Assembly (NCBI GenBank): GCA_022763825.1
Contig: JALEQX010000016.1
Coordinates: 1-41,460 of the forward strand
DNA length: 41,460 nucleotides
Direction of reading: 5' to 3'
Source of the DNA: Oscillospiraceae bacterium
Lineage (GTDB): Bacteria; Bacillota; Clostridia; Oscillospirales; Acutalibacteraceae
In this document: piece by piece, positions 1 through 9,900 of the stretch
Position numbering within the stretch: position 1 is the first letter of the stretch
How the letters are laid out: each line of letters starts with the position of its first letter
Notes under the pieces: model-generated
Seen by the model: the letters and a program-made list of their open reading frames with translations, nothing else
Told to the model about the DNA's origin: nothing
Databases searched by the model: none
Position numbers and translations under genes: made by a program

Positions 1-51
1 TGCGATCTGCTTTTTTACACTGTTTTTACCGAGTGCTAAAACTTCTTACTT

Positions 52-86
52 CAATAATTTACCGAACTGAACGAGGCAAATTATTG
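52..86. repeat. Palindromic repeat, copy A
   Basis: Arms CAATAATTTA (52-61) and CAAATTATTG (77-86) form an imperfect inverted repeat around a 15-nt middle. It ends on the base before the stop codon of the minus-strand CPBP gene (87-89). The same arms recur near 13856, 15512, 36239 and 38788. No run of T follows, so it is not a classical terminator. Confidence 0.7.
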
Positions 87-1184
87 CTATCTGCTCATCA
101 TCGACACCGTTTCGATACAAACGGCGGCAAAAGCCGCTATCATACCGGGGTTTAAAAGATAAGCCGATACAAGATTTCCGTTGGAAACCTTTGCAGAACC
201 CGGCGCGTACGCGGGGATAAAGTTTCTTCCGCTGTTGACGGCGAGAGATTTACGAAGTCTCGGCGTTTTATCCGACGTAAAGTATTTATACGCGACAATC
301 GCGGCGGCGAGAATCACACCGTAGAAAACGAGTGACGAAATATACATTACCGCACTGTTCTCCTGTCCGTAACGCGAATATCCGAGTGAAACAACAAGAG
401 AGTACGTATTGTTGAGCGCGTGAAGAAGAATCGCAGTCCACAAAGACTCCGTTATGCACACGACATAGCCGAGCGCGATACCCGCTATAAATGCGAACGG
501 AATCTGCGCCAGATTGCAGTGAAGCAGTCCGAAAACGAGCGACGACATCAATATCGCAAACATATCTCCGTATTTACGAAGAGGCTGCATGATAACTCCG
601 CGCATTACAGACTCCTCGATAAGAGCGGGAACTATCGCCGTACGCAGAACGTATAAAAGCATGTCGAGCGCGTTGTCCGGCGTCGCGGTAATGGCAGCCG
701 AAGCATACTGACTCGCCTGATAAACGGAATCCGAAGCCATGGCGATTATCGAGGTAAATATATCGCCGATGAAGCATACGCCCAGTCCCATTACGACAAG
801 CGGAATAAAATACTTACCGTTTACGGGTTTTGAATACGGTATCGGATTATCATAATACTTTTTGCCCATTACAAGTCTCATAACGAGGAACGGCACGCCT
901 ACCGCGATAATCGAGTAGACTATTTCCATTATGAATCCCAACGTATCCGCCGAAGGAAAGAAATTCACCGCCGCCGTACGGCTTAAATACGCGATAAGGT
1001 TGCTTAAAAACGTTCCTATGACTATATATCCGAGTATCGACAGTCCCGAAGCGAGACCGAGCATACGTATTTTTCGCTTCTGCGCGTCCCACGCCGTCGG
1101 GTCGATATAATGCGGATATTTCATTTTACCCGACGGAAAACCGCCGGGATTATAATTGTTGCCGGGATAATAACTGTTATCCAT
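87..1184 (-). CDS. CPBP family intramembrane metalloprotease (CAAX protease-like)
   Basis: This is a polytopic membrane protein of about 365 residues with roughly eight hydrophobic segments. It carries the CPBP/Abi motifs: EESVMRG (the EExxxR glutamate pair), then a FGLLHC segment and a HALNN segment that supply the metal-binding histidines. Family members cleave or modify membrane proteins, or act in bacteriocin self-immunity; the substrate here cannot be read from sequence. A GTG at 1193 is possible, but ATG at 1184 has the better-placed ribosome site (GAGGTG, 6 nt upstream), and that site overlaps the stop region of the preceding gene. It is the last gene of the operon that starts at 6545. 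The N-terminal ~40 residues are polar, Gly/Asn/Pro/Tyr-rich and cytosolic, before the first membrane segment. Confidence 0.88.
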   Translation of the reverse strand: MDNSYYPGNNYNPGGFPSGKMKYPHYIDPTAWDAQKRKIRMLGLASGLSILGYIVIGTFLSNLIAYLSRTAAVNFFPSADTLGFIMEIVYSIIAVGVPFLVMRLVMGKKYYDNPIPYSKPVNGKYFIPLVVMGLGVCFIGDIFTSIIAMASDSVYQASQYASAAITATPDNALDMLLYVLRTAIVPALIEESVMRGVIMQPLRKYGDMFAILMSSLVFGLLHCNLAQIPFAFIAGIALGYVVCITESLWTAILLHALNNTYSLVVSLGYSRYGQENSAVMYISSLVFYGVILAAAIVAYKYFTSDKTPRLRKSLAVNSGRNFIPAYAPGSAKVSNGNLVSAYLLNPGMIAAFAAVCIETVSMMSR

Positions 1185-1194
1185 GCCATGCACC

Positions 1195-2058
1195 TCAATT
1201 TATTTCGGAAAGCACCTCGTGCAAAGCCGACGCGGCGGCGTTGAACGCGTCGCGGTTGGTCGGATAAGTGTAGTCGACTTTGAGTTTATGAATCGTACCG
1301 CCCGATTTTTCAAGGTTTTCGAGTCCGTCAAATACTTTCAGATGCGGTTCAAGCGTAAGGAAATGCTTTCCGTCTTTCTTATTAAATTCGGTAAGGAGTT
1401 CTTTTATATGACCGTCGCCGAGACCCGGAGGCGTTACGCTGCCGTCCGAATATCTCGCGTCCTTTACGTGCATATACTCTATATAATCCTTAAGAAGCGA
1501 ATACGCGGGGAGAATATCGACTCCGCACTGGATGAAGTTCGCGGGGTCGAAAATACCCTTTATTTTGCCCTTAAAAGTCGTAAGTATATCTCTGCACCTG
1601 TCCTCGGTATCTCCGTAGATATCCTTTTCGTTCTCGTGACAGCAGTATATTCCGCATGAAAGAGAGTAATCAGCCAATTTCTCAAGTCTTTCGAAAACGG
1701 GGTCTCTCGCTTCCTCGGCGGTATATCCGTCATAATAAAAACTGAACATGCGTATATACTGAGTTCCCAGTATGCACGCGTTCTCTACCGTCTGCTTAAA
1801 TTTTTCCATATGAACATTGAAATCATCTTTAAGCTGGATTTTTCCGAACGGCGAGCCTATCGAGGAAACGCCGATTCCGTTATCGTCAAGAATTTTTTTA
1901 AGCTCCTTGGCCTGAGCGGACGAATAGTCGGCTATGTTAACGCCGTCAATGCCTCTGGGCTCGATATGCGTAATGGAATTTGCTTTTAACGCGTCTATCT
2001 GTTCGTAAATCGTATTCCCGCCCTCGTCGGCAAATGCGGAAAGTATGAATTCTGCCAT
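1195..2058 (-). CDS. Sugar phosphate isomerase/epimerase-like TIM-barrel protein
   Basis: This 287-residue protein is of the AP-endonuclease-2/xylose-isomerase-like TIM-barrel superfamily. Characteristic metal-site segments are visible: a CHENE strand near the middle, FDPANF, the HVKDA motif and TLEPHL near the end. Members isomerise or epimerise sugars or sugar acids using a divalent metal. The exact substrate cannot be assigned. It starts 23 nt after glgA and is followed at once by the CPBP gene, so it is cotranscribed with glycogen synthase. A second, divergent member of the same superfamily heads this operon (5694-6545). Confidence 0.85.
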   Translation of the reverse strand: MAEFILSAFADEGGNTIYEQIDALKANSITHIEPRGIDGVNIADYSSAQAKELKKILDDNGIGVSSIGSPFGKIQLKDDFNVHMEKFKQTVENACILGTQYIRMFSFYYDGYTAEEARDPVFERLEKLADYSLSCGIYCCHENEKDIYGDTEDRCRDILTTFKGKIKGIFDPANFIQCGVDILPAYSLLKDYIEYMHVKDARYSDGSVTPPGLGDGHIKELLTEFNKKDGKHFLTLEPHLKVFDGLENLEKSGGTIHKLKVDYTYPTNRDAFNAAASALHEVLSEIN

Positions 2059-2081
2059 TTTAATTTCTCCCCGATTTTTAA

Positions 2082-3506
2082 TTATCCTTTGATAAGCTCT
2101 TTATACATTTTTATGTATTCGTTTGCGGATTTAGCCCATGAGCAGTCGCATGACATTGCACGCTTAACGAGTATCTGCCAGCCGTCGTGATCCGAGTAAC
2201 CCTCAAACGCACGTCTTAACGCATGCATCATATCGTGGGCGTTGTACGTCGGGAATGTAAAGCCGTTGCCCTCGCCCAGTCCGCTGTCGAATACGGTGTC
2301 TCTTAATCCGCCGGTTTCGCGTACTACGGGTATAGAGCCGTAACGAAGCGCAATCATCTGCGAAAGTCCGCAGGGCTCGCTCTTGGACGGCATTAAGAAT
2401 ATATCGGAACCCGCGTAAATCTTTGAAGCAAGGTCGGGTCTGAACGCAAGAGTAAGACTTACTCTGCCGGGATATCTCGAAGCGATATCCTTAAAGAACG
2501 ACTCAAACTGCCACTCGCCCGTACCGAGAATTATAAACTGCGCGTCCGAGGTGCAGATTATCTCCTCAAGCACAGCCTTTACGAGGTCAAATCCTTTATG
2601 AGCCACAAGTCTTGAAACCATAGCGACAACCGGAACGTCGGGTTTTACTTCAAGTCCGAATTCCTTTTGCATCATGGCTTTGTTCTTTGCTTTATTCTTA
2701 GGTTTATCGGCAGAATAATGGGCGTAAATATCCTTATCCGTTGCGGGATCGTACATATCATAGCCGATACCGTTTAAAATACCCTGTAATTTCCACGATC
2801 TTTCGTTTAAAATCGTATCGAGTCCGTGCGAATACCACGGGTCGAGAATCTCCTTTGCGTACGACGGGCTTACGGTCGTGACCTTATTTGCGGCCTCAAT
2901 CGCGCCCTTCATGAAGTTGATGCATCCGTCGTATTCGAGCAGTCTTCTGTCGTTTTCGCTCAAACCGATAACGTCCTCTAAAAGCTCGTTGCCGTACTTG
3001 CCCTGATACTGAATGTTGTGAATCGTGAATACGGTTTTGATATTCTCATAGCCGGGCATGGTCGCGTAAATTGCGCTGTAATAGACGGGAACGAGAGCCG
3101 TCTGCCAGTCGTTGCAATGAATGATGTCGGGCTTAAAATCTATAAACGGTATAATCTCAAGAACCGCGCGGGAGAAGAACGCGAATCTCTCCGCGTCGTC
3201 ATAATGACCGTAAATTCCCTCACGCTTGAAATAATACTGATTGTCAAGGAAATAATATACGACGCCGTTTCTGCGAAGCTCGAAAATACCGCAGTACTGA
3301 CGTCTCCACGCTACGGGGACGGAGATATGAGTTATAAACTTCATCTCATCCTTATACTCCTGCTTAATGCCGTCGTACAGAGGCATTACGACTCTGCATC
3401 CGACAAGACGCTTTCTCAAAGCCTGCGGAAGACTTCCGGCAACGTCTCCGAGACCGCCCGAAGCCAAAAACGGCTTACATTCGCTGACTGCATACAATAC
3501 TTTCAT
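2082..3506 (-). CDS. glgA: Glycogen synthase (ADP-glucose type, GT5)
   Basis: GlgA extends alpha-1,4-glucan chains from ADP-glucose. The N-terminal GT5 domain opens with SGGLGDVAGSLPQAL. The C-terminal GT-B domain has the SKSEPCGLSQMIALRYGS motif and a following ETGGL. The length (474 residues) is normal for bacterial GlgA. I chose ATG 3506 over an in-frame GTG at 3515 because GGAG lies about 8-10 nt upstream of the ATG, and this start sits 1 nt beyond the parA stop, so translation is probably coupled to parA. The position usually occupied by the Lys of the K-x-G-G-L substrate motif is Ala here. The partner genes glgB, glgC and glgD lie at 26320-30559 in a separate operon. Confidence 0.95.
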   Translation of the reverse strand: MKVLYAVSECKPFLASGGLGDVAGSLPQALRKRLVGCRVVMPLYDGIKQEYKDEMKFITHISVPVAWRRQYCGIFELRRNGVVYYFLDNQYYFKREGIYGHYDDAERFAFFSRAVLEIIPFIDFKPDIIHCNDWQTALVPVYYSAIYATMPGYENIKTVFTIHNIQYQGKYGNELLEDVIGLSENDRRLLEYDGCINFMKGAIEAANKVTTVSPSYAKEILDPWYSHGLDTILNERSWKLQGILNGIGYDMYDPATDKDIYAHYSADKPKNKAKNKAMMQKEFGLEVKPDVPVVAMVSRLVAHKGFDLVKAVLEEIICTSDAQFIILGTGEWQFESFFKDIASRYPGRVSLTLAFRPDLASKIYAGSDIFLMPSKSEPCGLSQMIALRYGSIPVVRETGGLRDTVFDSGLGEGNGFTFPTYNAHDMMHALRRAFEGYSDHDGWQILVKRAMSCDCSWAKSANEYIKMYKELIKG

Positions 3507-3507
3507 T

Positions 3508-4284
3508 TCATACACTCTCCTTGTTGTTATTCTTTAAAAATTCGTCCGCAAGTGCAAGGTACGCCTGCGAGCCTTTCGACGCGCGGTCGAAATATATAAT
3601 CGGCTGACCGAAGCCCGGAGCCTCGCTCAGTCTGACATTACGCGGAATAGTCGACGCGTATACTTTTTTCGGGAAGAACCTCTTGACCTCGGTTACGACC
3701 TGCTGTGTTAAATTCAGTCTGCCGTCGAACATGGTCAGGAGCACGCCCTCGATATCGAGATACGGATTATACGCCTTTTTGATTTTTCTCGCCGTGTTCA
3801 TAAGCTGGCTCAATCCCTCGAGCGCGTAGTATTCGCACTGAATGGGAACGAGAAACGTATCCGAAGCCGCCAGCGCGTTGAGCGTTATTAATCCGAGCGA
3901 CGGCGGACAGTCGAGGAATATAAAGTCGTAATCCTCCCAAACTCCGGCAATCGCTTTTTTTAATATGCTCTCGCGGTGAGGCATGTCTATAATTTCAAGC
4001 TCCGCCCCGGCAAGGTCCATATTCGCAGGAATTATATCGACGTTTTCGAACGCCGTTTTGATTATAACGTCCCGAGCCTCCGCCTGACCCGTCAGCACGT
4101 CGAACGACGATTTTTTTATCTCTCTTTTATTTATTCCGTAACCGCTTGTGGAATTTCCCTGCGGGTCTATGTCCGCAAGCAGAACTTTATATCCCTTGTT
4201 TCCCACGGCGGCGGACAGATTGACGGCAGTCGTTGTTTTGCCGACTCCGCCTTTCTGATTGAGGATAGAAACGGTTTTTGCCAT
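3508..4284 (-). CDS. parA: Chromosome partitioning ATPase ParA/Soj
   Basis: This is a 258-residue ParA/MinD-type deviant Walker ATPase. The P-loop KGGVGKTTTAVNL is at residues 10-22, DIDPQGN is the Walker A' region, and FLDCPPSLG is Walker B. It binds DNA non-specifically when ATP-bound and is stimulated by ParB to move origins. The ribosome site AGAGG lies 7 nt before ATG. The gene sits 12 nt after argH and 1 nt before glgA, an unusual place: parA normally lies directly next to parB. The only parB in the window (25440-26297) is about 21 kb away on the same strand. The length and intact motifs fit the chromosomal Soj type rather than a plasmid type. Confidence 0.93.
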   Translation of the reverse strand: MAKTVSILNQKGGVGKTTTAVNLSAAVGNKGYKVLLADIDPQGNSTSGYGINKREIKKSSFDVLTGQAEARDVIIKTAFENVDIIPANMDLAGAELEIIDMPHRESILKKAIAGVWEDYDFIFLDCPPSLGLITLNALAASDTFLVPIQCEYYALEGLSQLMNTARKIKKAYNPYLDIEGVLLTMFDGRLNLTQQVVTEVKRFFPKKVYASTIPRNVRLSEAPGFGQPIIYFDRASKGSQAYLALADEFLKNNNKESV

Positions 4285-4296
4285 GGTCTTACCTCT

Positions 4297-5667
4297 TTAA
4301 ACGTTAATTTTTTTGACTCTCTCGGCTTCTTTTCTTACATTTTCGGGGCTCGGGCCGCCGAGAGACGTTCTGCCCGTTACGCAGTTTTCGAGATTGACAG
4401 CCTCGTAAACGCCGTCGTCGAAAAGCCCGCTTGCGTTTTTATATTCGTCCATCGTGAGAGTCTCGAACGTCTTTGAATTCGCAATACAGTATGCGACAAG
4501 TCCGCCCGTTACTTTATAAGCGTCCCTGAACGGCATGCCCTTTGAAACGAGGAAATCCGCGCAGTCGGTAGCGTTTATGAATCCGGAAGCCGCCGCCGCG
4601 CGGAGATTTTCGCGCTTAACGGTCATTGTCTCAATCATCGGAATGAACGCCGTAAGGCACGCCTTTACGGAGTCTATGCTGTCGAATACCGCGTCCTTGT
4701 CCTCCTGCATATCCTTATTGTATGCAAGCGGAATTCCCTTCATTACGGTGAGAAGCGCCATATTGTCGCCGAATACTCTGCCGGACTTGCCTCTTACAAG
4801 CTCCGCAATATCGGGATTCTTTTTCTGGGGCATAATGCTCGAACCGGTCGAAAACGCGTCGTCAAGTTCTATGTATTTGAATTCATGAGAACACCAGAGA
4901 ATTATTTCCTCCGAAAAACGCGAGAGATGAACCATGATTATCGACATTACGGACGAAAGCTCTATGCAGAAATCCCTGTCGGAAACGCCGTCGAGCGAGT
5001 TGTGACAAACGTCGTCCATATTGAGAAGCTCCGCAGTCTTGTTTCTGTCAATCGGGTAAGTCGTACCCGCGAGCGCACCGCAGCCGAGGGGCGAACGGTT
5101 GAGTCTTAAAACAGCCGAATCAAGTCTCTCCTTGTCTCTTAAAAACATCTCGGCATACGCGAGCATGTAGTGACCGAATGTGACGGGCTGTGCGCGCTGT
5201 AAATGCGTGTAACCGCTCATAACGGCGTCGGAATACTTTTTTCCCATATCGGCAAGCACGCCGATAAGTTTAGTGAGCATTTCGCGCACAGTTTTACATT
5301 CGTTTCTCAAATAAAGCCTTACGTCCAAAGCGACCTGGTCGTTTCTGCTTCTCGCGGTGTGAAGTCTCTTGCCCGCGTCGCCTATGCGCGAGGTAAGCTC
5401 GCCCTCGACGAACGTATGAATATCCTCGCTGTCGGGGGGAATTACGAGAGAGCCGTCGGTAAGTTCTTTTTCTATTTCCTTTAAGCCGTTTATAATTTTA
5501 TCCGCGTCCTCGGGAGTTATTATTCCGTTCATGCCGAGCATTGCAGCGTGGGCGATACTGCCCTCGATATCCTCTTTATACATACGGCTGTCGGTTCGAA
5601 TAGACGAGTTAAAATCATTCGTTGTTTTCGAAACCTCTTTGCTGAATCTGCCTGCCCAAAGTTTCAT
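4297..5667 (-). CDS. argH: Argininosuccinate lyase
   Basis: ArgH splits argininosuccinate into arginine and fumarate, the last step of arginine synthesis. It is a 456-residue member of the fumarase/aspartase superfamily. The signature loop GSSIMPQKKNPD carries the catalytic serine, and TARSRNDQ and SGYTHLQRAQPVTFGHY are also present. The length is normal. It lies second in the operon, 26 nt after an isomerase-like gene and 12 nt before parA, with AGAGGA 7 nt before ATG. argG is not in the window, so the pathway partner must be elsewhere. Confidence 0.97.
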   Translation of the reverse strand: MKLWAGRFSKEVSKTTNDFNSSIRTDSRMYKEDIEGSIAHAAMLGMNGIITPEDADKIINGLKEIEKELTDGSLVIPPDSEDIHTFVEGELTSRIGDAGKRLHTARSRNDQVALDVRLYLRNECKTVREMLTKLIGVLADMGKKYSDAVMSGYTHLQRAQPVTFGHYMLAYAEMFLRDKERLDSAVLRLNRSPLGCGALAGTTYPIDRNKTAELLNMDDVCHNSLDGVSDRDFCIELSSVMSIIMVHLSRFSEEIILWCSHEFKYIELDDAFSTGSSIMPQKKNPDIAELVRGKSGRVFGDNMALLTVMKGIPLAYNKDMQEDKDAVFDSIDSVKACLTAFIPMIETMTVKRENLRAAAASGFINATDCADFLVSKGMPFRDAYKVTGGLVAYCIANSKTFETLTMDEYKNASGLFDDGVYEAVNLENCVTGRTSLGGPSPENVRKEAERVKKINV

Positions 5668-5693
5668 TTATATTTCCTCTTTATTCCTCTTGA

Positions 5694-6545
5694 TTAATTG
5701 TTTTTCATAGTCTCTTTAAGAAAGTCTACGGCTTTTCTGATATCCTTTTCGGGGTCGTCGCCGACTTCGCGTTCTATTGTAAGGAATCCGTTGTAGCCTA
5801 TCTCCTCGAGAGCTTTTAAGTACGCGGGGAAATCAACGCTTCCCTCGCCGAGCGGAACCTCGATAAACGAGTCCTCGGTAACGATAACGTTCTGCTTCAT
5901 TCCGTATATGACCTCGGGGTCGAGATAATAAAGCTGTCTGCCGTCCTTTGCGTGAGTGTGGACGATATAATCTTTAAGATTATGAACAGCCTTAACGGGG
6001 TCGTCGCCCGTGACCATGACGAGGTTCGCAGGGTCGAGATTGACCGCAACGCCCTTTGAATTAAGAGAGTCAAGGAAGCTTTTAAGAGTAAGCGAAGTCT
6101 CGGGACCCGTCTCTATCGCAAAATGAGCGTCGAGCTTATCGGCGTATTCTGCAAGAGAGAAGCACGCCTCCTGCATAATTTTGAATCTGTCGCACTCATG
6201 ATCCTCGGGGACGACGCCGATATGCGTAGTTACGATATTTGTTTCAAAATCCTTTGCAAGATCGAGAATTCTCTCCGACTTCTCGACTTTCATCGCATTG
6301 TTTTCTTTTATTGTGAATCCGCCCGTGCCGAGATCTCCGCACAGCGCGGAAATAACGAGTCCGTTATCCTTGACGAGCTTTAAAAACTCTCTTCTCTTTT
6401 CGGGTGTGAGATTTTCGGGAGCCATTTCTCCGCGCGTAGAGTAAACCTGTATACCCTTTGCGCCGATCTTCGCCGCCTTTTCAACCGCCGTTCTTATGTC
6501 GCAGCGGAAGCTGTCTATTATTACGCCTATGGGAAAATTCTTCAT
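5694..6545 (-). CDS. Sugar phosphate isomerase/epimerase-like TIM-barrel protein
   Basis: This is an AP-endonuclease-2-like TIM barrel of 283 residues. Metal-site type segments include HFAIETGPE, NLDPANLVM, VHTHAKD and LTIEREVG. Relatives include sugar and hydroxypyruvate isomerases and inositol catabolism enzymes; the substrate is unknown here. I chose ATG 6545 because AGAGG lies 7 nt upstream of it. An in-frame ATG at 6560 would place that site inside the gene. It is the first gene of the six-gene operon and follows a near-consensus promoter (6611-6639). It is only distantly similar to the second isomerase gene of the same operon (1195-2058). Confidence 0.85.
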   Translation of the reverse strand: MKNFPIGVIIDSFRCDIRTAVEKAAKIGAKGIQVYSTRGEMAPENLTPEKRREFLKLVKDNGLVISALCGDLGTGGFTIKENNAMKVEKSERILDLAKDFETNIVTTHIGVVPEDHECDRFKIMQEACFSLAEYADKLDAHFAIETGPETSLTLKSFLDSLNSKGVAVNLDPANLVMVTGDDPVKAVHNLKDYIVHTHAKDGRQLYYLDPEVIYGMKQNVIVTEDSFIEVPLGEGSVDFPAYLKALEEIGYNGFLTIEREVGDDPEKDIRKAVDFLKETMKNN

Positions 6546-6610
6546 AACGAGTCCTCTCATTCGAATTTTTGTTTAATTTGCTTATACGGGTTGCATATTT
6601 ACTTGATAAT

Positions 6611-6639
6611 AGTATAACGCGGATAGTTATTTATGTCAA
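6611..6639 (-). promoter_or_regulatory. Sigma-A promoter of the isomerase-argH-parA-glgA operon
   Basis: On the minus strand the -35 TTGACA (6634-6639) and -10 TATACT (6611-6616) are separated by exactly 17 bp. It sits about 65 bp upstream of the first gene (start 6545). No other strong promoter is seen inside the operon, where gaps are 1-26 nt. Confidence 0.8.
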
Positions 6640-6735
6640 TAAAAAGAAAAAGAGAATAATATAAAAAAGGGAGCATGCAAAATAATCCTAAAAACAGCGC
6701 GGACAAAAAATTTAAAAAAAACTTACAGAAAACGC

Positions 6736-6764
6736 TTGACAACCCCGTTTCTCTCTGCTATAAT
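6736..6764 (+). promoter_or_regulatory. Consensus sigma-A promoter of tRNA-Leu
   Basis: A perfect -35 TTGACA (6736-6741) and a perfect -10 TATAAT (6759-6764) with a 17-bp spacer, as is common for stable RNA genes. A short inverted repeat, GTTCC-AC-GGAAC (6772-6783), covers the expected start site just before the tRNA. Confidence 0.9.
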
Positions 6765-6785
6765 ACAAAGCGTTCCACGGAACAT

Positions 6786-6869
6786 GCGAGAGTGGCGGAA
6801 TCGGCAGACGCGCACGTTTGAGGGGCGTGTGGTAATCCCGTACGGGTTCAAGTCCCGTCTCTCGCACCA
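6786..6869 (+). tRNA. tRNA-Leu (anticodon GAG)
   Basis: The acceptor stem GCGAGAG (6786-6792) pairs with CTCTCGC (6859-6865); the discriminator A and an encoded CCA follow (to 6869). The anticodon arm CACGT-TTGAGGG-GCGTG gives anticodon GAG. A long variable arm (class II tRNA) and the GGTTCAAGTCC T-arm are present. It stands alone, with its own promoter and terminator. Confidence 0.97.
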
Positions 6870-6873
6870 AAAT

Positions 6874-6910
6874 CGGCAGGCTTCTATTGAAGCTTGCCGG
6901 TTTTTCTTTT
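6874..6910 (+). terminator. Intrinsic terminator of tRNA-Leu
   Basis: An 11-bp stem (6874-6884 with 6889-6899, one G-T pair), loop TATT, then a T-rich tail from 6901. It lies 5 nt after the tRNA. Confidence 0.88.
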
Positions 6911-6956
6911 TATCTCTTTACTTTTTATAATCCGCCGGAGTATTTCATATTGAAAA

Positions 6957-6990
6957 GTGACTCGATTTTTTAATCAAGTCACGTTTTTTA
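6957..6990. terminator. Bidirectional terminator between tRNA-Leu and the glycosyltransferase gene
   Basis: GTGACTCGATT (6957-6967) pairs with AATCAAGTCAC (6972-6982) with one mismatch. On the plus strand it is followed by GTTTTTTATTTTT. On the minus strand it lies just behind the stop codon of the large glycosyltransferase gene and has a shorter TTTT tail. Confidence 0.72.
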
Positions 6991-9900
6991 TTTTTCCCCG
7001 GTCAGCTCTATTTCACTTTCGAGCACAATATCCGCCGAGCTCTGCCGTCTTACTCTTTTCGCCGCGTTTTCCGACATTTTAAGAAACAGCGACGGATTTC
7101 TGACGAGTCTCAATATTCCGCGTGCGATTCCCCTGTAATCCTCGTTTCCTGCAAGCACCGCGCACGTTTCGTCCGTAAACTCTCCGACCGCCGCGACGTT
7201 ATTAGTTACCGGAACGAGCCCCGACGACATCGCCTCGTCGCGGGAAACGCCCTGCGTATCCATTCTCGTCGTGCATAAAAATATACCGTGCGTTTTGTGC
7301 TCTTTTGCAATCTCCGCCGGCGTAAGATACCGCTCGTATAAATTCACGTTTTTAAACCGTTTAAGCGATTTCGTATCCTCTTTAAACCGCGCGCCCTCGC
7401 CGTAAATGTCGAACGTCATTCTTTTAAATTCGGGATATTTCGAGAGTTCGGCTATGGCCTTCGCCGAAATGTCGTTGGCATAATTCTTATTTGCAAACGA
7501 TTTTACGGACAGAATGTTAAACCGCTGACCGGCGGACTTTTTTTCGTACGAAAACAAATCCGTATCTATGCTGTTGTGAATGACTCGGCTGTTTTTTTCA
7601 TCGAATTCGAATCCGTAATCCTCACTCACGGTGCGTTTTAAATATTCCGATACAAATATAAACATTATATTTCTTTCCGACGATTCGGCGTATACCTCGC
7701 GCCATATTTTTTCATTCTTTTCGAATTTTATTTTTGCCTGCCTGATTTCGTCCTCGGTTACGTAGTTGTAGCTTCGCCTGTACCAGGGCTGAATGTCGGC
7801 TCCGTGGGCGAAAATATACGCGTCAACGTACGGCAGCAGAGGTTTTAACGCGCTCCATATATACGAATCAAGAAAATGGACAAATATTCGTTTTACTCCC
7901 GATTTTACAAGACTTCTGAGCCCCTCGGCGTTTGCTGTGCAGACGTTTATGCCGTCGTATTCTCTGTATGAAATTTCCCTTACGTCGTTTATTACGGCAA
8001 CGTCGAATATTATGCCCGATTTTTTCATTCCCTTTACCCGCGTGTGCACAAACATATATTTATATATGTCGTCATACGACGGATATCCCCGGCATATAAC
8101 AAGCGAGTCAGAGCGCGGGAACAGCGTAATTTCACCGAGTCCCGTATTCTTTCCGCCGACCGTAATACGGCTGAGCCGAGCGCGCCCCGGTCCCTTCGGT
8201 CTGAATCCTATTTCACAGTATTTCGTCCCCTCGGGGAGCGCAAGTTTTTCGTACCTGTTCAAATGCGGAAAAAGCGCGCCGATTTTATTGCCGTACGAGT
8301 CGTAACAGATTGTTACGCATATTAAGTCAAGTTCGCCCGAACCGCCGAAAAACACGGGCAGAACCCCGTCGGACATGTATTTAACCGGCTCAAACCGCGA
8401 TTTTTTAATATAGATATAGTCGTGCGTATTTTCTTTAAGCGTGCTTATTATAACAAGATTCTTACCCTCCGACGATAGTCTCACGTTTCCCGTTTTAAGT
8501 GCGGACGAAGCAAACTCATTGAGTTCAAAATCAAGCGCGTCCGGGTCTTTTTGCGCGGGTTTTATCGACTGAGAATACTCGATTATCTTTTTGAATTCTA
8601 TTCCCTTATCCGGTATAAACAAATCATCGCACTCACAGCACTTATCAAGCAGAAAATTTTCGCAGTAATTGAATTCATCCGCAGAAAACAACCCCCCGCA
8701 CTCGATTTCGGAATCCGCGTTTATATCCGCGCCGAAAAGAAGCTCGCTTTTTACAACGCTTCTGCGCAAAGTTATGCACTTTACCGGCGTGTATGCGGGG
8801 TGAACGTTTTTAAGGCGCACCGCGCCCCCTTCGCACGAATAAAAAGAGCCTTTGCTCACGCCGTTTGCGGGATAGTAACGCAGAGTCAGCATCAAGTCAA
8901 GAAGATAATTTTCCCCGTAGTAATCCCCGGCGCAGAAAAACGCGGTGAACCCTCCGTCCGGCGCTTTGAATTCGGAATCGGAACGGATAAAAACAAGGCG
9001 TTTGTTTTCATAGCTCTGATTTTCAAACATTTTAATAACCCGCCCGGCTTCGTCCGCGTCCTTTACAATCGAGCAGACGGTCACCGGCACGTTTTCTTTT
9101 TTGAGCGGGCATGAAAAAACCTTTTGGCATACATACGAGAGCCTGTCCTCGTAAAGATGCTCCTTTAAAACGGCTCTGAGTCCTGAAAGTCTGTATTTTC
9201 TGTAAATTTCCGGACTGCCGGCATATTTTTTTAAATTCGAAACCATGGTATCCGCGCAGTCCGTACTTATTGTCAAATCTCCGAAATAATTCGCAAGTCC
9301 CCGCGAATAATTGCCTACGGTAACCGTATTCGACGCGAGCATTTCGAACACTCTGCGGGCAAACATGCTCTGAGATTTGCTGATAGAATTCATGTTGACT
9401 CCGCACATATATCCCTTGTACGCTCTGTCAATTTCGTCCGGAGATAGGGAGCCGACTATGTTATTGTCGTATTTTTTCGGAAAGCGGTGCTCCGGCAGAG
9501 CGGATTTATAGTTTCTGTCAAAAATATCGAAACCGCCCTCAAAGTCAAAGACATCCGCAAACGAGTCAAAAACGCGCGAACGCGATTCGTATTTATGATA
9601 ATAAGCGCCCGCAAAACAGAATTTGGGCTTGCGTTCGTATTTTTCAATCGGATTGTGAACGGCGGGCTGAGCCGCAAAGTGAAGATGATAAACTCTGCCG
9701 TGATTAAGACGCGTTTTATATTCGCTGATACAGTCTGTATCGGTTGTAAATACATAATCCGCATACGAGGCGGTTATCATAAAACTGTCGGTGTATACGG
9801 GGTCTTCCTTGTTCCAGAATACAATCGGTATTTTATTTTTTCGGCAGTAAATACACAGCTCGTTCATCTCGGGGCTGTATCTGTCGACTTTTCTAAACCA

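Noticed and set aside
26..39. Possible third TTAG-N6-CTAA operator
   Set aside because: The left half is TTAC, not TTAG, and no gene start lies suitably placed within the window.
6772..6783. parS-like inverted repeat GTTCC-AC-GGAAC
   Set aside because: It lacks the central two base pairs of the parS consensus (TGTTTCACGTGAAACA) and lies at the tRNA-Leu start site. CACGTG occurrences elsewhere in the window also do not fit parS.
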